64,000 bases of DNA from Dracaena cambodiana (GCA_036321105.1 JAYEPQ010000009.1:49827040-49891039), one strand, 5' to 3'. Shown: positions 23,401 through 35,973, counted from the first letter of the stretch. Program-made: numbers and translations. Notes: generated by a model from the letters alone, not told the origin.

Positions 23401-26400
23401 TACACGTTCCCATGTTTTAGATTTTAATTTTATCATTTGTATGAATGACAGGTTGTTAGCATCATAATCATCATCCTGAATCCTTAGTATTTGTTTTAAT
23501 TAGGATATGTTGTTCATGATCCTCCTTGGGTTAAATAGCTGGTTAGGCTTGGGCTAGATGCTACTTAGACCTATCTTAAAGTAGGCAGCCTTGCAAGTGA
23601 ACATAGACAGCTGAAAATTAAGGGTCGCCTCCAACTGCATTCTCAACTTTGAAGGCTTAAATAGGGTGTGGATCTCACTCTTCAAAACATAAAATGTGGG
23701 ATTAGTTTAGTTCTAACCTGTTAGTGTTTGGTCCTGATTTGCATTTAGGTATTGACAAATGATATGGAATTCTTTTACTTGGGTACTGTGCTTGGGGGGT
23801 ACTGAAACTAGAGTCCACATTGGACATTGGAAATAGGCATTGGATTCTTCGAAACCGTGGCAAGGTTTGCTTTAGTTTATACATGTTCTGGCCCCACTTG
23901 AATACATACTCCAATTTACTTGCAAAATTTTTCCTTGCACCCTTTTATTTAAAAAAATAGAATCTTGACCATGCACTTCCAATTTGATTCATATGCGATG
24001 TCTCTCAATGGTCATCTGTGCTCACTCTTTAAATGATTATGAAATTAGAGGCACAATATGAACTGAAGATCATGGCAGTGTTATTTGCTGATAATAACAT
24101 TTTGAACAGCTATTTGTAGAAGTAGAAATATAACAGTTAGCGGAAAGAAAAATTAGTAATCAGAATATGGGTTGATTGACTTCAGTAGTTTCAAGTATAA
24201 GTGAGTTGACGGCACTTTAAGATCTATTTTACTGTTGCCATCATCTTACAGTTATCAACATCTGGTGGCAGCCACTTGAAGTTGAAAGATATTTTTCTAC
24301 TTCCATTACCACAGCATTCTGTGAAAAGCATTCCATCATGATTCCACTATTTTACTTTATAAATTTTGTGGCTGTCTTTATATGCATGCAATTTTTGCAT
24401 ATGTTCATCATATTTGTTTGACTGTATGTTGATGTATGCATATTATCTATATTGGATAGTGATTCTACTTCATCCCATAAGGTTATGGTCTCTCTTATCT
24501 TTGTTGCTTAGAATCATTATGGTATTGTACTTGTTTTCATCATGCTCAAAATGATTTCAGATTAACAAGAGAGGTGATACTGTGGATGAGAAGATCAAAA
24601 AGCTTGATGCTGAACTTGCAAGATACAGGGAGCAAATAAAGAACACTCGACCAGGTCCTGCTCAGGAAGCTGTTAAAGCTCGAGCGATGCGAGTTCTAAA
24701 GCAAAGGAAGATGTGGGTTATTGTTTTCCTCTCATCTTTTTGCTATCATAGATCTGTTTGTTCTGTGACTGCCTTCACATTTTATTGTGATTTCTTATTT
24801 CCTATATCATTTTGGTTTTAGGAGTTTAAGAACTGAAATGCATCATCTTTTACAACAAAAAAGTCTCTGTCCATCTTGAAATTGATTTCAGGTCATCCAA
24901 TTGATCATTGAATCATTAATTTGGATGCTCAATCTGCTTGTGGTTATTTAATATATTGATACTTTATAATATCCTATCCAAACATTTAACATCTTTATCT
25001 GAACATCATTCTTTAACCGATGTCTACCATTTCATAGTCTCAAGCGTGGAGGAGATTTCTCTTTATCCAGTTTTTTGAAGTGTATTATTCAATTTTTGTG
25101 CGACACTCGTGACTTTCGTTTTTGTCTCAACATAATATATCACACCTTTAGCCCATTTTGTGTAAGTTCTCCATATATGTGTATGCGTGTGTGTGTGTAT
25201 GTGTGTGTGTGTATGGGTCTGTGTGTGTATATGTGTCTGCGCTCACACACACACACATATCGCTTGCAACAAACATATCTTGTTCAACCATCATCTCGAA
25301 CTTCTCAGTGTTTTCACTGGTATGCAGTTGGAGAATGACACCTCAGTGGCCATTCAGTTGTTGGTTGTCTGTATCTCTGGTTCATGGACAGAAGTGTGGG
25401 TAATTCATGCTGATTAGAGGGTCTGTCTTTATGTTGGCTTCACTCTTTGAAGAGCATGTCTAGTCCATAGGAGACTCATTATTGCTGTTGTCTTCTATGG
25501 CAAAGGGCGCTCATTATTACCTTTTCTTCTTCTTGCCTCCGTCTTTTCTTCGGTTGTAACAAAGTGTAGTCTCTGCGTGTTGTGTTTTCCTTTCTCTTTT
25601 CGTGTGTGAACACGCATAGGTAGGGAGTAATATAGAGGTGGTTTGTTGGGTTTGAACCTAGGAGAAACTGTCATGTGGAGGGATAATGAGTATCAGAGAC
25701 ACGGATTTTAGTTGGTGAGGTAATAGGATCTGGATGAAGTAGTGTCAACCTGTAGGACATAAGCGTACGGTGTGCTGCACCAAGGAACCACACCCATTTA
25801 CGACTTGAATTTGTAAATTGGGCAACCTTGCAATATTTTCTTTAAACTAACCCTTAATTGGTCTCATATGACTTGGATGGCCTCAAGACAAGAATTTATT
25901 TCATATGGATTGAATCGTAGTTTTATGCGCAGAATTAAAGAGTCTGAAGTAAAAGAGGCTTTGAAGAGAATGAAATCAAGAAAATCTGTTGGTCCAGATG
26001 AGATTCCTATAGAGTTATGGAGATATTTAGGAGGGATTAGTGTGAGGTGGCTAACAGATCTTTTTAACAAGATTTGGCAAACTAAGAAAATGCCAAATGA
26101 ACAGAGGAAGAGTACCCTACTAACTCTGTATAAGAATAAGTGCGATATTCAGAGTTGTTCTAACTATCGGGGAATAAAACTCATGTGTCACACTATGAAG
26201 CTTTTGGAAAGGGTAATTGAATATAAATTGCGACAAACTATTAAAATATCATAGAACCAGTTTGAATTTATGTCGGAACGATGGACGACATAAGCTATTC
26301 ATTTACTTTGTTTACTTATAGAGCGATTCCGAGAGAAATAGAGATTTGCATATAGTATTTGTTGACTTAGAGAAAGCCTATGATAAGGTTCCAAGAGAGA

Positions 26401-29400
26401 TACTTTGGTGGACACTGATGAAGAAAAGAGTTTCCATCAAGTATATCGATATAATTAAGGACATGTATGATGGAGTAGTGGCCAACGTCAGAACATGTGG
26501 TGGTTTAACAAACAATATTCTAAAATGCGTTTTCAGTATGCGTGCGGTCGAGGACCGCATAACGCACAATTGGATTACGCGCCGATTATGCGGATTACGC
26601 GGAATTATGCGGAATATTAATATTTTAATATATATTAATATAATAATTATAAAACTAGATATATTAAGTGCTATAAAACTCTAAAAAATTATAAATAATA
26701 ACTGTAAGCATGTAAAATGAAGATAATTGGCTATAATCCAATTACAAATTACAAAATTACAAGATGCATGTACAAAATTACAAATTATAATGAACATATG
26801 ATAATAATTCACATATTGCTAATACAAGATATGTATGATAAGTTTCAGTTCGGGGACTTGTGAAATTCCAAAAATTCAAGATGCATGTACGGTTTGGATA
26901 TAGAAATAATCAAGTATTAAAGAAATTAAAATTGATCATAAAAGTTTGTGTTCACATAAGTTTGAAAAAAATTTCTAAATTGTTCAGCAATTACTGTACA
27001 TACATACTAATAATCAAGTACAAATAGAAATTAAATTGCTAATCAAATCACTAAAATGTATATTACTCATTAATAACTAAATCCAACAAATTTTAAGCAA
27101 GATTCAACTTCTTTATCAAAAGAAGCTCCCCTAAAAGTTTGTGTTGCAGAATTATTTCAAAAGAATTCAGCTATTATTTCAAATTATTGATGTTTGTACT
27201 GCAGAAGTGGTCATCGTTGAAGGTGAAGAACAAAAAACAAAAAAGTGGCTAATGGAGGTGAAGAATCAAAATAATGCAGTGGCTGAATCTTCCATTTTTT
27301 CAAAATAACTCAAACTCTAAATTCTACTCAGTTAACAGTTAACACAAAAAAAACCCTAACTCTAATTTTCCACAAATAAAACCCTAACCCTAATTTTTCC
27401 GAATATTTTTTTTCGCCAAAAGATTTAAACCTTAAGATCAACTCAGTTTACTCAAAATAATCATAAAAATTATTCAAGAAGAATAATACCAAAAAAAACC
27501 AAAGAAATCCAAAATCTTAACAGAAAAAAGAAAAAAAAATTACCTGCGTTGTCGCCGCCGCCGGAGAGGTCGCCTTGAGGACCGCAGCCGCCGGAGATGT
27601 CGTCGGGTCGCCGGTGAGATCGGAGGGGGGAAGGGGTGATCGGAGAATTAGGGTTTTTTTCTCTCCACTGGGCTCGGGAACTCGATTCGGGAGAGGAGGA
27701 AGGGAAATAAGTAATGGGTTGCGGGTACGGGTCGGGTTTTGGGTGCGGGTCGGGCGAATTTTTAACGTTCGAAACCCGATAACCCGTTTGTCCGCAAAAT
27801 TGAGCGAATTCTGCTTTTTCTATGCGTTTTGGTGGCGAAAACGCTGCGCCCGCGTAGGGCGTTTTTTAGAACAGTGTTAACAAATGATTTTTCTATCACA
27901 ATTGGATTACATCAAGAATCTACATTGAGCCCATTCTTATTTGCTATAGTGATGGATGAGCTTACTAAAACCATTCAGGATGAGATACCTTGGTGTATGC
28001 TATTTGCTGATGATATTGTCTTAGTTGATGAACCAAGAGCAGGGATAAATGCTAAGTTAGACTTATGGAGGCATATATTAGAATGTAGAGATTTTAAATT
28101 GAGTAGGTCTAAAACAGAGTATATGGAGTGTAAATTTAGTAAACGACGGATCATAAACTATAATACTGTAAAACTGGATAGGTAAGAGATACAAATGAGC
28201 AGTCAGTTTAGATATTTGGGTTCTATTATTCAGAATGATGGAGAGATCGATAATGATGTTAACCATAGGATACAAGCTGGCTGGTTGAAATGGAGGAGGG
28301 CAATGAGAGTTTTATGCGACCGTAACATTCTGTTAAGATTGAAAGGAAAATTTTATAGAACTGCTATTAGGTCAGTTTTATTATATGGCACGGAATGTTA
28401 GGCTATAAAGAAACGTTATTCACAGAAAATAAGTATAGTAGAGATGCGCATGCTCCGTTGGATGTGCGGCAACACTAAGAGAGATAAAGTGAGAAATGAA
28501 GATATTTGTGCTAAGTTAAGTGTAGCTCCCATCGATGAGAAGATGCGAGAAAATTGCTTACGATAGTTTGGTCATGTGCAACGTAGGCTTACAAGTGCAC
28601 TAGTTCGAAGAGGGGAGTTTATCAATGTAGGACAAGTTAAAAGAACGAAGGGAAGACCGAAGAAAATATGGATGGAGGTGATACGCAAAGATATGAAGTT
28701 TAGAGGTTTAAATAAGGAGATATTATTTGATAGAAATGAATGGAGAAGGAATATCAAAGTGATCGATCCGGCATGACTCTTTTTTTGGTTCATGTAGCCT
28801 ACCCCAAATACTTGAGATAAAAGGCTTAGTTGTTGTTGTTGTTGTTGTTTGTTTATTTGTTTATATTTTGTTTTTTTGAGGAAATGAATTGAATGAATTG
28901 GTCTAAGGTTATCTATTTGCACTTATGGGGATAGCATCTAGACTCGTAGATTGTGCTCGAACTTATGTAAGCTTCCCTTATTTGTGATCAAACGCGAGTT
29001 TTTATAATTACTTCACTGGAGTGTTTGATTAGGTAGTAATCATATAAGAGGTGTCTAATGTCTAATTTCTTTTATTTGTAGCCTCGAACAAATATAAACC
29101 TTTTAATTTGCTATTTATTGTGAATTTATTGTGACTGGAAGTTTAAGAATCTAAATTTTGGTGATTGAGTTCATATCGGATGAGGAGTTTTCACATAAGA
29201 TAGTAAGGTATTGGACAATATATTGGCGATATGAGCGAATATCCGGCTCTTGTATCATATAGGTAGACTCTTCAAAAAGATAATATCGGATGATATATTG
29301 TTCATAATGGCTGATATTTAGAACAATGAGATATCTATTATTAATGGGCAACGGAGCTGGATGTTCACCATTAAGATCTCCTGTCTCCGAATTTTAGTTC

Positions 29401-32400
29401 TCTCGTACATGTGCAAGTGTCATGTTTGAGGAGGCAACTTTAGGATGCAAACTGTTAGAACATATGCAGAATTGTAGGTCTCCTAAGAGTTTTGTTTTGC
29501 CTAAGGTTTAAAATCTCTTGAATCAGTGTGCTGGTATTGTCCGATGGTTTATAGTCTCAGAAATCTGGAATATCGATGTACTATATAAGAAATATCAGCT
29601 AAATCGGAAAAACATCAACAATATTGGCAAAATATTCTTTATCGATATTGTAGGGTCTTATCATGTTAGATACCTCAAAGTTCGAAACAATATTTGCAAT
29701 ATATATCAGTATTTAAATCCTTGGTTTGGTCATTGCAGTTCCTATTTTGTTCCTTGTCCCTCTGTTGCAATTCCTAGAACTTATGATGGGGGCTGTTTGT
29801 TATAGGCTTTTCCTTTTCATTTAAGCTGACAGATCTCAGATGTGGTTATTCTTTACGATGGTTAGAGTGTGAGAGACTGTGCCTTGAATAGATGAAAAAG
29901 TGACAGAGAAGCCATATAGAACTTAAGAAAAGAGAGATATGAGGATGATAATGATCTAGATTCTTTATATCTTGGACACTTTTCTTATGAAGTCGTGTTG
30001 ATGGTGTTATATAGTCACATGTCAGACATGCATATCCCTTAGAATTTGGATGTACTGACTTGTATATGTTTTGTGTTGCCTTGTTTGTACATCAAAGATA
30101 TGATATCAGTTAATAGGATTCAGAGTTGTTTGGTTAATTGATGTCAATATGGGGGAACATCTAGCATCTGAGGACCGAGGAGAGAAATTCTGTGTGTTCT
30201 ATAATAAGATATTGTATACGAAGTTTGACAAGATTTGCTGGCACATACCAATGTAAGGAAAGGAACTAATAAGATGGTGATAGGTTGTGCTTAGATGCAG
30301 AATGCCTGACAAAAAATGTTTGGCTCTGGACAAGAAAGCATTATGAGATTGAGGAGTCTTCTAGGAATCTAGGAACATTGGTAGTATCTCTATTTGCATA
30401 TCCATATTTAGTATACTCACCTTTACTACGTGAGTGTTTCCTAAAAGGTGTTATTCGTTTGGACTTTCTTACTTGACTAGGACTTCTCTTGGACTTCAGT
30501 ATTTGGTATTATTGGTTTTGGACTCAAAGTTGAATTTTGAAGTGTTATTTGTTTTGGACTCGGACTTGGTTTTTAAAATCCATTGGTGGTACTTGGATTT
30601 TAATTCAGATTTGGATTCTAGAATCCTAGTCTAAGTGTAGTCTACATATTTTTGATTGTCCAAGTCCCAAAAATAGTCAAAGGGAAAAAATTTTCCTTTT
30701 TTTTTGGACCTGCACTCCCTCTTGGACTCATGCTCTTGATTAATTAATTACTATTAATAGCAAAAAACTAATATCATTACTATTGATAAATAAAAGTTAC
30801 TTTTTGTTATGAAGATTTATAATATTTAAGTTACTTTTTGTTATGAAGATTTATAATATTTTGTAGGGGTATTTACTGGTTTGTCCCTCAAATCTTTATA
30901 TATTATGATTTTGCCCCCCAAATCTTCATATTTAGAATTTTGCCCCCCAAATCTTCATATTTAGAATTTTGCCCCCCAACTCTCATTAGTTACAACAATT
31001 TTGCCCCCCTCTCTATCACAGTTAAATATTTGACCATTTTACCCCTCTTTTCTTCTTCTATTTTCCTCCTCTCTTCTTCTTCTCTCTTCCTCCTCTCTTC
31101 TCCTTTTCTTCATTATTTCTCCTCTCTTCTTTCTCCTCTCTTCTTTCAGTATTTAACTGTGTTAGGGAAGAGAGGAGGAAGAGAGGAGAAAGAAAAGAGG
31201 AGAAATAATGAAGAAAGGAGAAGAGAGGAGGAAGAGAGAAGAAGAAGAGAAGAGGAAAATAAAAGAGAAAAAGAGGGGTAAAATGGTCAAATATTTAACT
31301 GTGTTAGGAAAAGTTAGAGAGGGGGGCAAAATTGTTGTAACTTATGAGATTTGGGGGACAAAATTCTAAATATGAAGATTTGGGGGGCAAAATCATAATA
31401 TATAAAGATTTGAGGGACAAACCAGTAAATACCCCTATTTTGTATTATAACTAATTGCTAATAAATGCTATATCTATTATTGTAGTAATACTAATGATTA
31501 GTGCTAATTAGTAATAACAATTAGTTTTGCTCTTCATAACTTATTTTAGGGATATAATAATAAATTGTCCACACATCAAAAGTTCAAAAAGTTACTTTAT
31601 TATTTACTAGATTAGTAATTGAATTAGTTAACGATTATGATTATTTAATATAATAATATTGTTTAACATTATGAATTAGGACTTTACTACTAGAAAAGTT
31701 ATTCTGTAGTCCTAGTGGGTCCAACCAAGTTGTATCTATTCTAGTCTATGTCTATAAAAAGTCCAAGTCGGACTTTAGTCCATGTTTAAGCTAAGAAGTC
31801 CAAACGAATACCACCTCTAAGGGTAAACAATGTGGAATCTGAGGGATTGACCTTTTTTATACTAGTCTGCGTCTTGTTGATTGGTGGAGCAAGGAGTACC
31901 AATTATAACTTTGGCAGGAGTTGGAGTTGAAGTAGACTTGGCTTTTTTTAGTATTTTTTAAAATAAAATTCATATTTTTGGATATAAATGTTTATTTGCC
32001 TTAAGCAGTTACCATCTGATGGTTTTTCCTTCACAAACTGTTTGTAAACTTTAAAAGAAGACCTGCTCTATTTTATAAAATAGAAAGAATTTAACAGTTT
32101 AGTTTATGATCTGCTACAATTTTACATTATTTAAGTGTAGGTATATCCTGTTTTTCGGGTTTTTCAGAGCCATCCCCTCAGGGAGCATAGTGACTGCACT
32201 TATACACACCTTCATATATAGCAATTATGTGCTTTTTATCCATGTGATGTCGATTTTTGCATTGCCTTGTGCCTACACTGCTTTTGTTGTCACTTGCTAT
32301 TTTGGTGACAAAATGCTGCCACATTTTTTCTTTTCTTTTCGCTGTTTTTTGCATTCCACATATTTTATTCTTTGTTATACATGTTTAAGAGCCCACAAAA

Positions 32401-35400
32401 TATTTTAACTGCATTGAGTCCCTCTGTGCCACTTATTTGTAAGGTTCTGTCTGCTCTTAGTTACCCAATCTCTTGCATACGCTAATGCTGCTGAATCCGT
32501 AATGAGGCATTGTTGAAGTTTTGACCGAGTAATACTTCATATTGAGGTTATGGAGGAACTTGGGGGAGAGTTGTTGTTAAGGCATGTGACTTGTGACACG
32601 GAGGTCGCAATTCACAAGGTCAAGGAACCCCACAAGGCCTACAACCAATATGGTGACAGGAACTTTTTCCACTATACCGGGAGTTTCGGGGGGTCCACCT
32701 TAGTTCTAAAATGAGAAACAAACTCCATATAAGGGTGGTATATTTGAGTATATGGCCCTAGTTTCTCAAATGTTTTTTCTTTTTTAAGTACTTGAGTTAT
32801 ATAACATTTTCTTTGCACTCTTTTAATGTGAAGTATTTTATCTATTACCTGAGGTTGAAGGTTTCAAAGGTTTGTTGAAGGGAGCAATTTACTGCAGCTG
32901 CCTTTGCTGATCTGTATGTGTTTTTGGTTTTTACTTCCACTTGGCTAGGACTAGGAGAAGTGTTGGCAGCAGATTAGTAGTTGGTATTGCTGTTTTACAC
33001 TGGATTTACCTTACATTCAGTCATTTATATGTATGTTTTATATTCTTAAAAATGTAATCTATCTAAAGTATGAATCAAAAAAATGACAAAATTGGAGTTA
33101 TTTATTTAATATGTAATGTGTTTAATCTTTAGAAGGAACCATGTGCATACTATGAATATCCGTAGAGAAATTGTGATCTTCTTTTATATTGGCTGGTCTC
33201 AATGCAGTATCTTATGTATTAACTTGATTTCTATCAGGTATGAAGGACAGCGTGATATGTTATACAATCAAACATTTAATTTAGACCAAGTTGCTTTTGC
33301 TTCCGAAGGAATCAAAGATGCTCAGCAAACTGTAATGCTTTGTAGTTTCTTCTGGAAGTTTGACTTAATGATTAGAAAATTTTTCATTGTTGATAATTGA
33401 TAACTTACCGACATAGATCTTCTCTTTTTAGATGACTGCATTGAAGTCTGCGAACAAGGAATTGAAAGGAATGATGAAGACTGTGAAGATCCAAGATATT
33501 GATGTAAGCTTAATAGTTGATTGCTTCCGTCTACAAAAAATGTTACTAATATAGTTTTCCAGTGAAAGAAAATCTCAACCATCATTCTAAGCGTCTGATA
33601 TTTAATTGTTCTTCTTATACATAGAGCATGCAAGATGAGATGATGGATCTGATGGATGTTAGCTCAGAAATACAAGAATCTCTTGGCAGAAGTTATAATG
33701 TTCCTGATGACATAGATGAAGACGAGCTTATGGGTGGTAAGCCTGAAGTTTACTTTGCCTCGGGATCCTAGTTTTCGATATAACCATGCACTTTTTGGTT
33801 ATTTCTTACACTTCTAGATATCAAGAACATTTCTTCCTTTATGCTGATTTTCTGCTTGTCTTCACTGTGACTTACGTTTTCTTTGTATGTGTCTGTTGGC
33901 ATCAATACAGAGCTTGATGCCTTGGAAGCTGACATGACTGTATCCGATTCCGTTCCTTCATATCTTCAACCAGATAAGGAACCTGATTTAGATGCAGAAC
34001 TAAGCCTGCCTGCAGCTCCAACAGGGAATGCAGTGCCCAGCAGACCAAATCCCCAGGTATTCCTAATGCCGTCCTAGTTGCTAATTAAGTTAGGATTCAT
34101 TTTGAGTGTTATATTGAAAATGATTTTTATTAATAAAAGGTTTTCCTTCATTTGATGTTGTGAAAGTTCCATAATCTGAATGCTTGCCAAGTCTTATGAA
34201 AGATCTAGGTTCAAACTAGGGAACAGTATTGTGTGAACAGAATGGGAAAAAACATAGATAAGTTTAATCTGTGTGCTTAAAAGTATAGATTTGTGGTGTC
34301 GCAATTGATAGTAATATGTGGCATTCTTATCCTCTCCATATATTATCATGGACCTTGTTATCGAACCAAAAAAGAAGTGGGGATTTATGTGGTACAATCC
34401 TGGTGCACCTCTGAGAGGTCGTATTCTTATAAAATAAAGAATGAGCATAAGTACCTATACTTCCCAATTATATAATACAAGAACTCTGTGCAATTGCGGG
34501 TCTAAGTTGTATGAAGCGGGGCAGGGCAACAGAACGAGCTGCTGAAGCTCTAGAAGGCAGCGGCGAAGATGGCAGGTCTGAGTACCATTTTCATTTTCAG
34601 TTCTCTTCTTCCTGTTCTTTTTCGTTTTAATTTCACTTTTATTGCTGCCCTGGTGGCGGCTAGGCTCTGGGCATCACGGCGGCGGCCTCTGCAGCCAATT
34701 GCCTTCTAAACTATTGCCACCAGTGTGTCCCCACATGTTAAAAACTCTAGAATCTTTTCGCCTTCTACTTAAGTAAGGTGCTTAACTGCACATGATTGCA
34801 TTGTTGCAGCATATAGCAGTACATTCTCTTGTCAAAATTTGAAGAAACATATTTTTCTGTTCACTTCCTTGCCCAAAGTACACCATCCCACTGAAACACA
34901 CATGGATACAAGCCACTAAATAAAGACTAGATAAACTACTCCTCACGAGGTTTTCGCACACCATTTCTTATCCAACTAAAATTTTAATGCAAAGTATATA
35001 GAATGAGCCAATGTTGAAAATAACGCGTTACAAAACCCGTTATATTGCATTAAGTAACCTAACGGAACCCCAACACTACATAACAACTGAAAATAACTCA
35101 ATGCACCGTAACAGTACGTTTTTTATGTTATTTTACGTTATATGATGAAACGTTACGTTAAATTATGTTATGTCACGTTATTTCAATTATCTTTTTAGTA
35201 ATTTTTATATTGTTGTTGAGTATTATTTTGATTATTAGCGAATTGTTGTAATTTTATTATTTGATTAGTTGTTGCCATGTTTGATTGCTTGTGAAATTGC
35301 TAACTTATTAATTTACGATTATTTCCTTGTTCGCTTGTAATTACTTTCTGATTACTGAAATATCTTACTTATTGATTATATTAAATTTTTAACTAAATAG

Positions 35401-35973
35401 AAATCAACAATTACAAATAAAATAAATTGAATATTACAATATATAAATTACAACAATGATAATAACTAGAATTGAAATAAAAAATTAGAATATTATTTTC
35501 TTGTTTAAATAATGACTGGAATTACGGTTGCAGATTTAATATAATTTATGAAGATAAATGTGAAAATTATTGTAAAATTTAATATAAAATTAGAATAGAT
35601 TATGATTATAAAATAGTTTTATATTCTTTTTTTAGATATTTTAAATTTATATTCAATTTATAAAAATTATGTTATATAGTTTATATTGTTTTTTTATTAA
35701 ATAAATAGGAAATTGCATAACCTACATTATGCGTTACGTTATATGCGACATAACCTAACAGAGGCAAAACGTTACGTTACCGTTATTGCTATTTTAAACA
35801 TTGGAATGAGCTAATATATGATCAGAAAAGATCAGAAAAATAGATTACTAACCCAATATTTTCTATAGTCGTGAATTTGTGAACTCAATGTTTACTGGAA
35901 ATTTTGACCGACATTACAGGCGGAGGATGAGTTTGGTTTGCCTGCTGTGCCCAGAGCTTCTTTACGGGATTAG
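17488..35973 (+). CDS. VPS60: VPS60 / CHMP5 ESCRT-III-like subunit
   Basis: VPS60 (CHMP5) is an ESCRT-III-related Snf7-family protein that acts at endosomal membranes in multivesicular-body sorting and binds LIP5, the VPS4 activator. Seven coding exons: 17488-17556, 24561-24712, 33238-33331, 33432-33503, 33625-33736, 33911-34056 and 35920-35973. All junctions are GT-AG and phases match, giving 232 residues, the usual plant length. It starts MKRVFGAKKNKEPPP, continues with a basic helical Snf7 region (ARMRVLKQRKMYEGQRDML, NQTFNLDQ, LKSANKELKGMMK) and an acidic C-terminal half (NVPDDIDEDELMGELDALE), and ends DEFGLPAVPRASLRD, as in plant VPS60. The start is the only ATG giving the conserved N-terminus. 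Introns 1 and 2 are about 7.0 and 8.5 kb and hold many repeats and insertions; nothing breaks the reading frame. Upstream it faces the FAR1-like gene; downstream it converges on CYP51. Confidence 0.96.
17592..18430 (+). repeat. direct duplication inside VPS60 intron 1
   Basis: Sequence from TTTGTTGGATCTGTTGG onward at about 17597 recurs at about 18117, and similarity continues for some 300 bp (GAATTTTGATC, GGATTTTTGC, TGAGTAATCTAT, CTTGGGTTTTAAAGAGCTT, GGTTTTGCTTGCTTTC). The first copy also repeats part of itself: GAGTAAT..TATGTGAAAT..GCAATAAATTA occurs at both 17714 and 17797. Confidence 0.85.
18880..21890. repeat. diverged repeat pair flanking 2-3 kb, possible old LTR-type element
   Basis: About 330 bp from 18880 (GGAGATAATA, CAAATCTAAACTAATATAATCAC, CTAAATAAAACTAAGCTTAA, TTGGCC.TTGG.TGTCTTC) is similar to sequence at 21350-21885, which itself holds the motif set twice. 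Same orientation and spacing would fit degraded LTRs, but no primer-binding site or polyprotein was found. Confidence 0.4.
25176..25260. repeat. GT-rich then CA-rich microsatellite
   Basis: Imperfect TGTGTG runs are followed within 60 bp by CACACACACACA, so the two tracts can pair as a hairpin. Confidence 0.9.
25865..28895 (+). mobile_element. LINE (non-LTR retrotransposon), degenerate, split by a hAT element
   Basis: A 5'-truncated LINE whose reverse transcriptase reads KRMKSRKSVGPDEIP, SNYRGIKLM, FVDLEKAYDKVPRE before the hAT and GLHQESTLSPFLF, CMLFADDIVLVDE after it; FADD is the catalytic box. The C-terminal LINE region follows (about 28195-28780), ending in a (TTG)n tail at about 28830-28850. 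A 9-bp match AATTGGTCT at 25856-25864 and 28896-28904 may be the target duplication, although some 45 bp separate the tail from it. Several in-frame stops show it is dead. Removing 26513-27876 and one TTAACAAA rejoins the reverse transcriptase in frame. No ORF1 or endonuclease domain is present. Confidence 0.9.
26513..27876 (-). mobile_element. non-autonomous hAT (deletion derivative) inside the LINE, 8-bp TSD
   Basis: Exact 8-bp duplication TTAACAAA at 26505-26512 and 27877-27884. Ends are CAATATTCTAAAATGCG and (right, inward) CACTGTTCTAAAAAACG. The first 180 bp is the reverse complement of the 3' end of the hAT at 1057-4814, including the CCGCATAA-rich part and an AT-rich tract. The far end has the CGACCCGCACCC-type leader of that element, with a splice donor CAG/GTAATT on the minus strand. 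The transposase is absent. It inserted into the reverse-transcriptase frame of the LINE and is therefore younger. Confidence 0.93.
29160..29345. mobile_element. hAT-type MITE remnant (ATATCGG family)
   Basis: The right end GATATTTAGAACAATG and internal ATATCGG / CGATATGAGC / CGGATGATATATTG segments match the MITE at 38644-38814. The left end is eroded and no duplication was found. Another loosely related stretch lies at about 29560-29720. Confidence 0.5.
30447..31815. mobile_element. TIR element, GGTG(G/T)TATTCGTTTGGAC ends, carrying a nested foldback
   Basis: The left end GGTGTTATTCGTTTGGACTT pairs with the inverse of the right end AAGTCCAAACGAATACCACC, and repeated TTGGACTT motifs follow inward on both sides. 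The middle is occupied by the foldback 30866-31435. The flanks show only a partial match, so the target duplication is uncertain. Confidence 0.65.
30866..31435. mobile_element. foldback (Mutator-type) element, copy 3, exact 9-bp TSD
   Basis: Ends GGGGTATTTACTGG and CCAGTAAATACCCC are perfect inverses, flanked by the exact 9-bp duplication TATTTTGTA (30857-30865, 31436-31444). The arms of nearly 200 bp carry TTTTGCCCCCCAAATCTTC and its inverse and are very well matched. The core is a CT-rich strand followed by its AG-rich complement. The open frame seen across the core is an artefact of that tract. Confidence 0.93.
34057..35919 (+). other. VPS60 intron 6 with a GC-rich patch
   Basis: GT-AG intron of 1.9 kb. 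A small GC-rich patch at about 34500-34700 (GGCGGCGGCCTCTGC) has no recognisable frame. The hAT element 35009-35803 occupies the second half. Confidence 0.7.
35009..35803. mobile_element. non-autonomous hAT, TAACGTTA-rich, 8-bp TSD
   Basis: Exact 8-bp duplication GAATGAGC at 35001-35008 and 35804-35811. Ends are CAATGTTGAAAATAACG and (right, inward) CAATGTTTAAAATAGC. The subterminal parts are dense in GTTACGTTA / TAACGTAA, a different repeat from the CCGCATAAT of the 1057 family, so this is a second hAT group. The internal part is AT-rich and non-coding. Lies 117 bp before the last VPS60 exon. Confidence 0.92.

Larger units (their letters stand above)
17557..24560 (+). other. VPS60 intron 1 (7.0 kb)
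   Basis: GT-AG intron. The first kilobase contains a duplicated block (about 17592-18000 and 18118-18430). A second diverged repeat pair lies at about 18880-19200 and 21350-21885, with AT-rich and decayed transposon-like DNA between them. A 24-bp unit is repeated in tandem at about 23349-23398. I see no host coding sequence; the open frames at 20599-20960 have no recognised domain. Confidence 0.75.
24713..33237 (+). other. VPS60 intron 2 (8.5 kb)
   Basis: GT-AG intron. It contains a GT/CA microsatellite (about 25176-25260), the LINE with a nested hAT (25865-28895), a hAT-type MITE remnant near 29160-29350, and a TIR element with a nested foldback (30447-31815). Near 32560-32650 the sequence GGCATGTGACTTGTGACACG resembles the tRNA-derived head of a plant SINE, but no tail or duplication could be fixed. 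No host exon is seen. Confidence 0.75.

Noticed and set aside
30940..31281. 113-codon open frame
   Set aside because: It spans the CT-rich/AG-rich core of a foldback element; the low-complexity protein (S/L/F then E/K/R) follows from base composition.
32560..32650. tRNA or SINE
   Set aside because: GGCATGTGACTTGTGACACG resembles a tRNA-derived SINE head, but no cloverleaf, clear B box, tail or duplication could be confirmed, so it is only mentioned.
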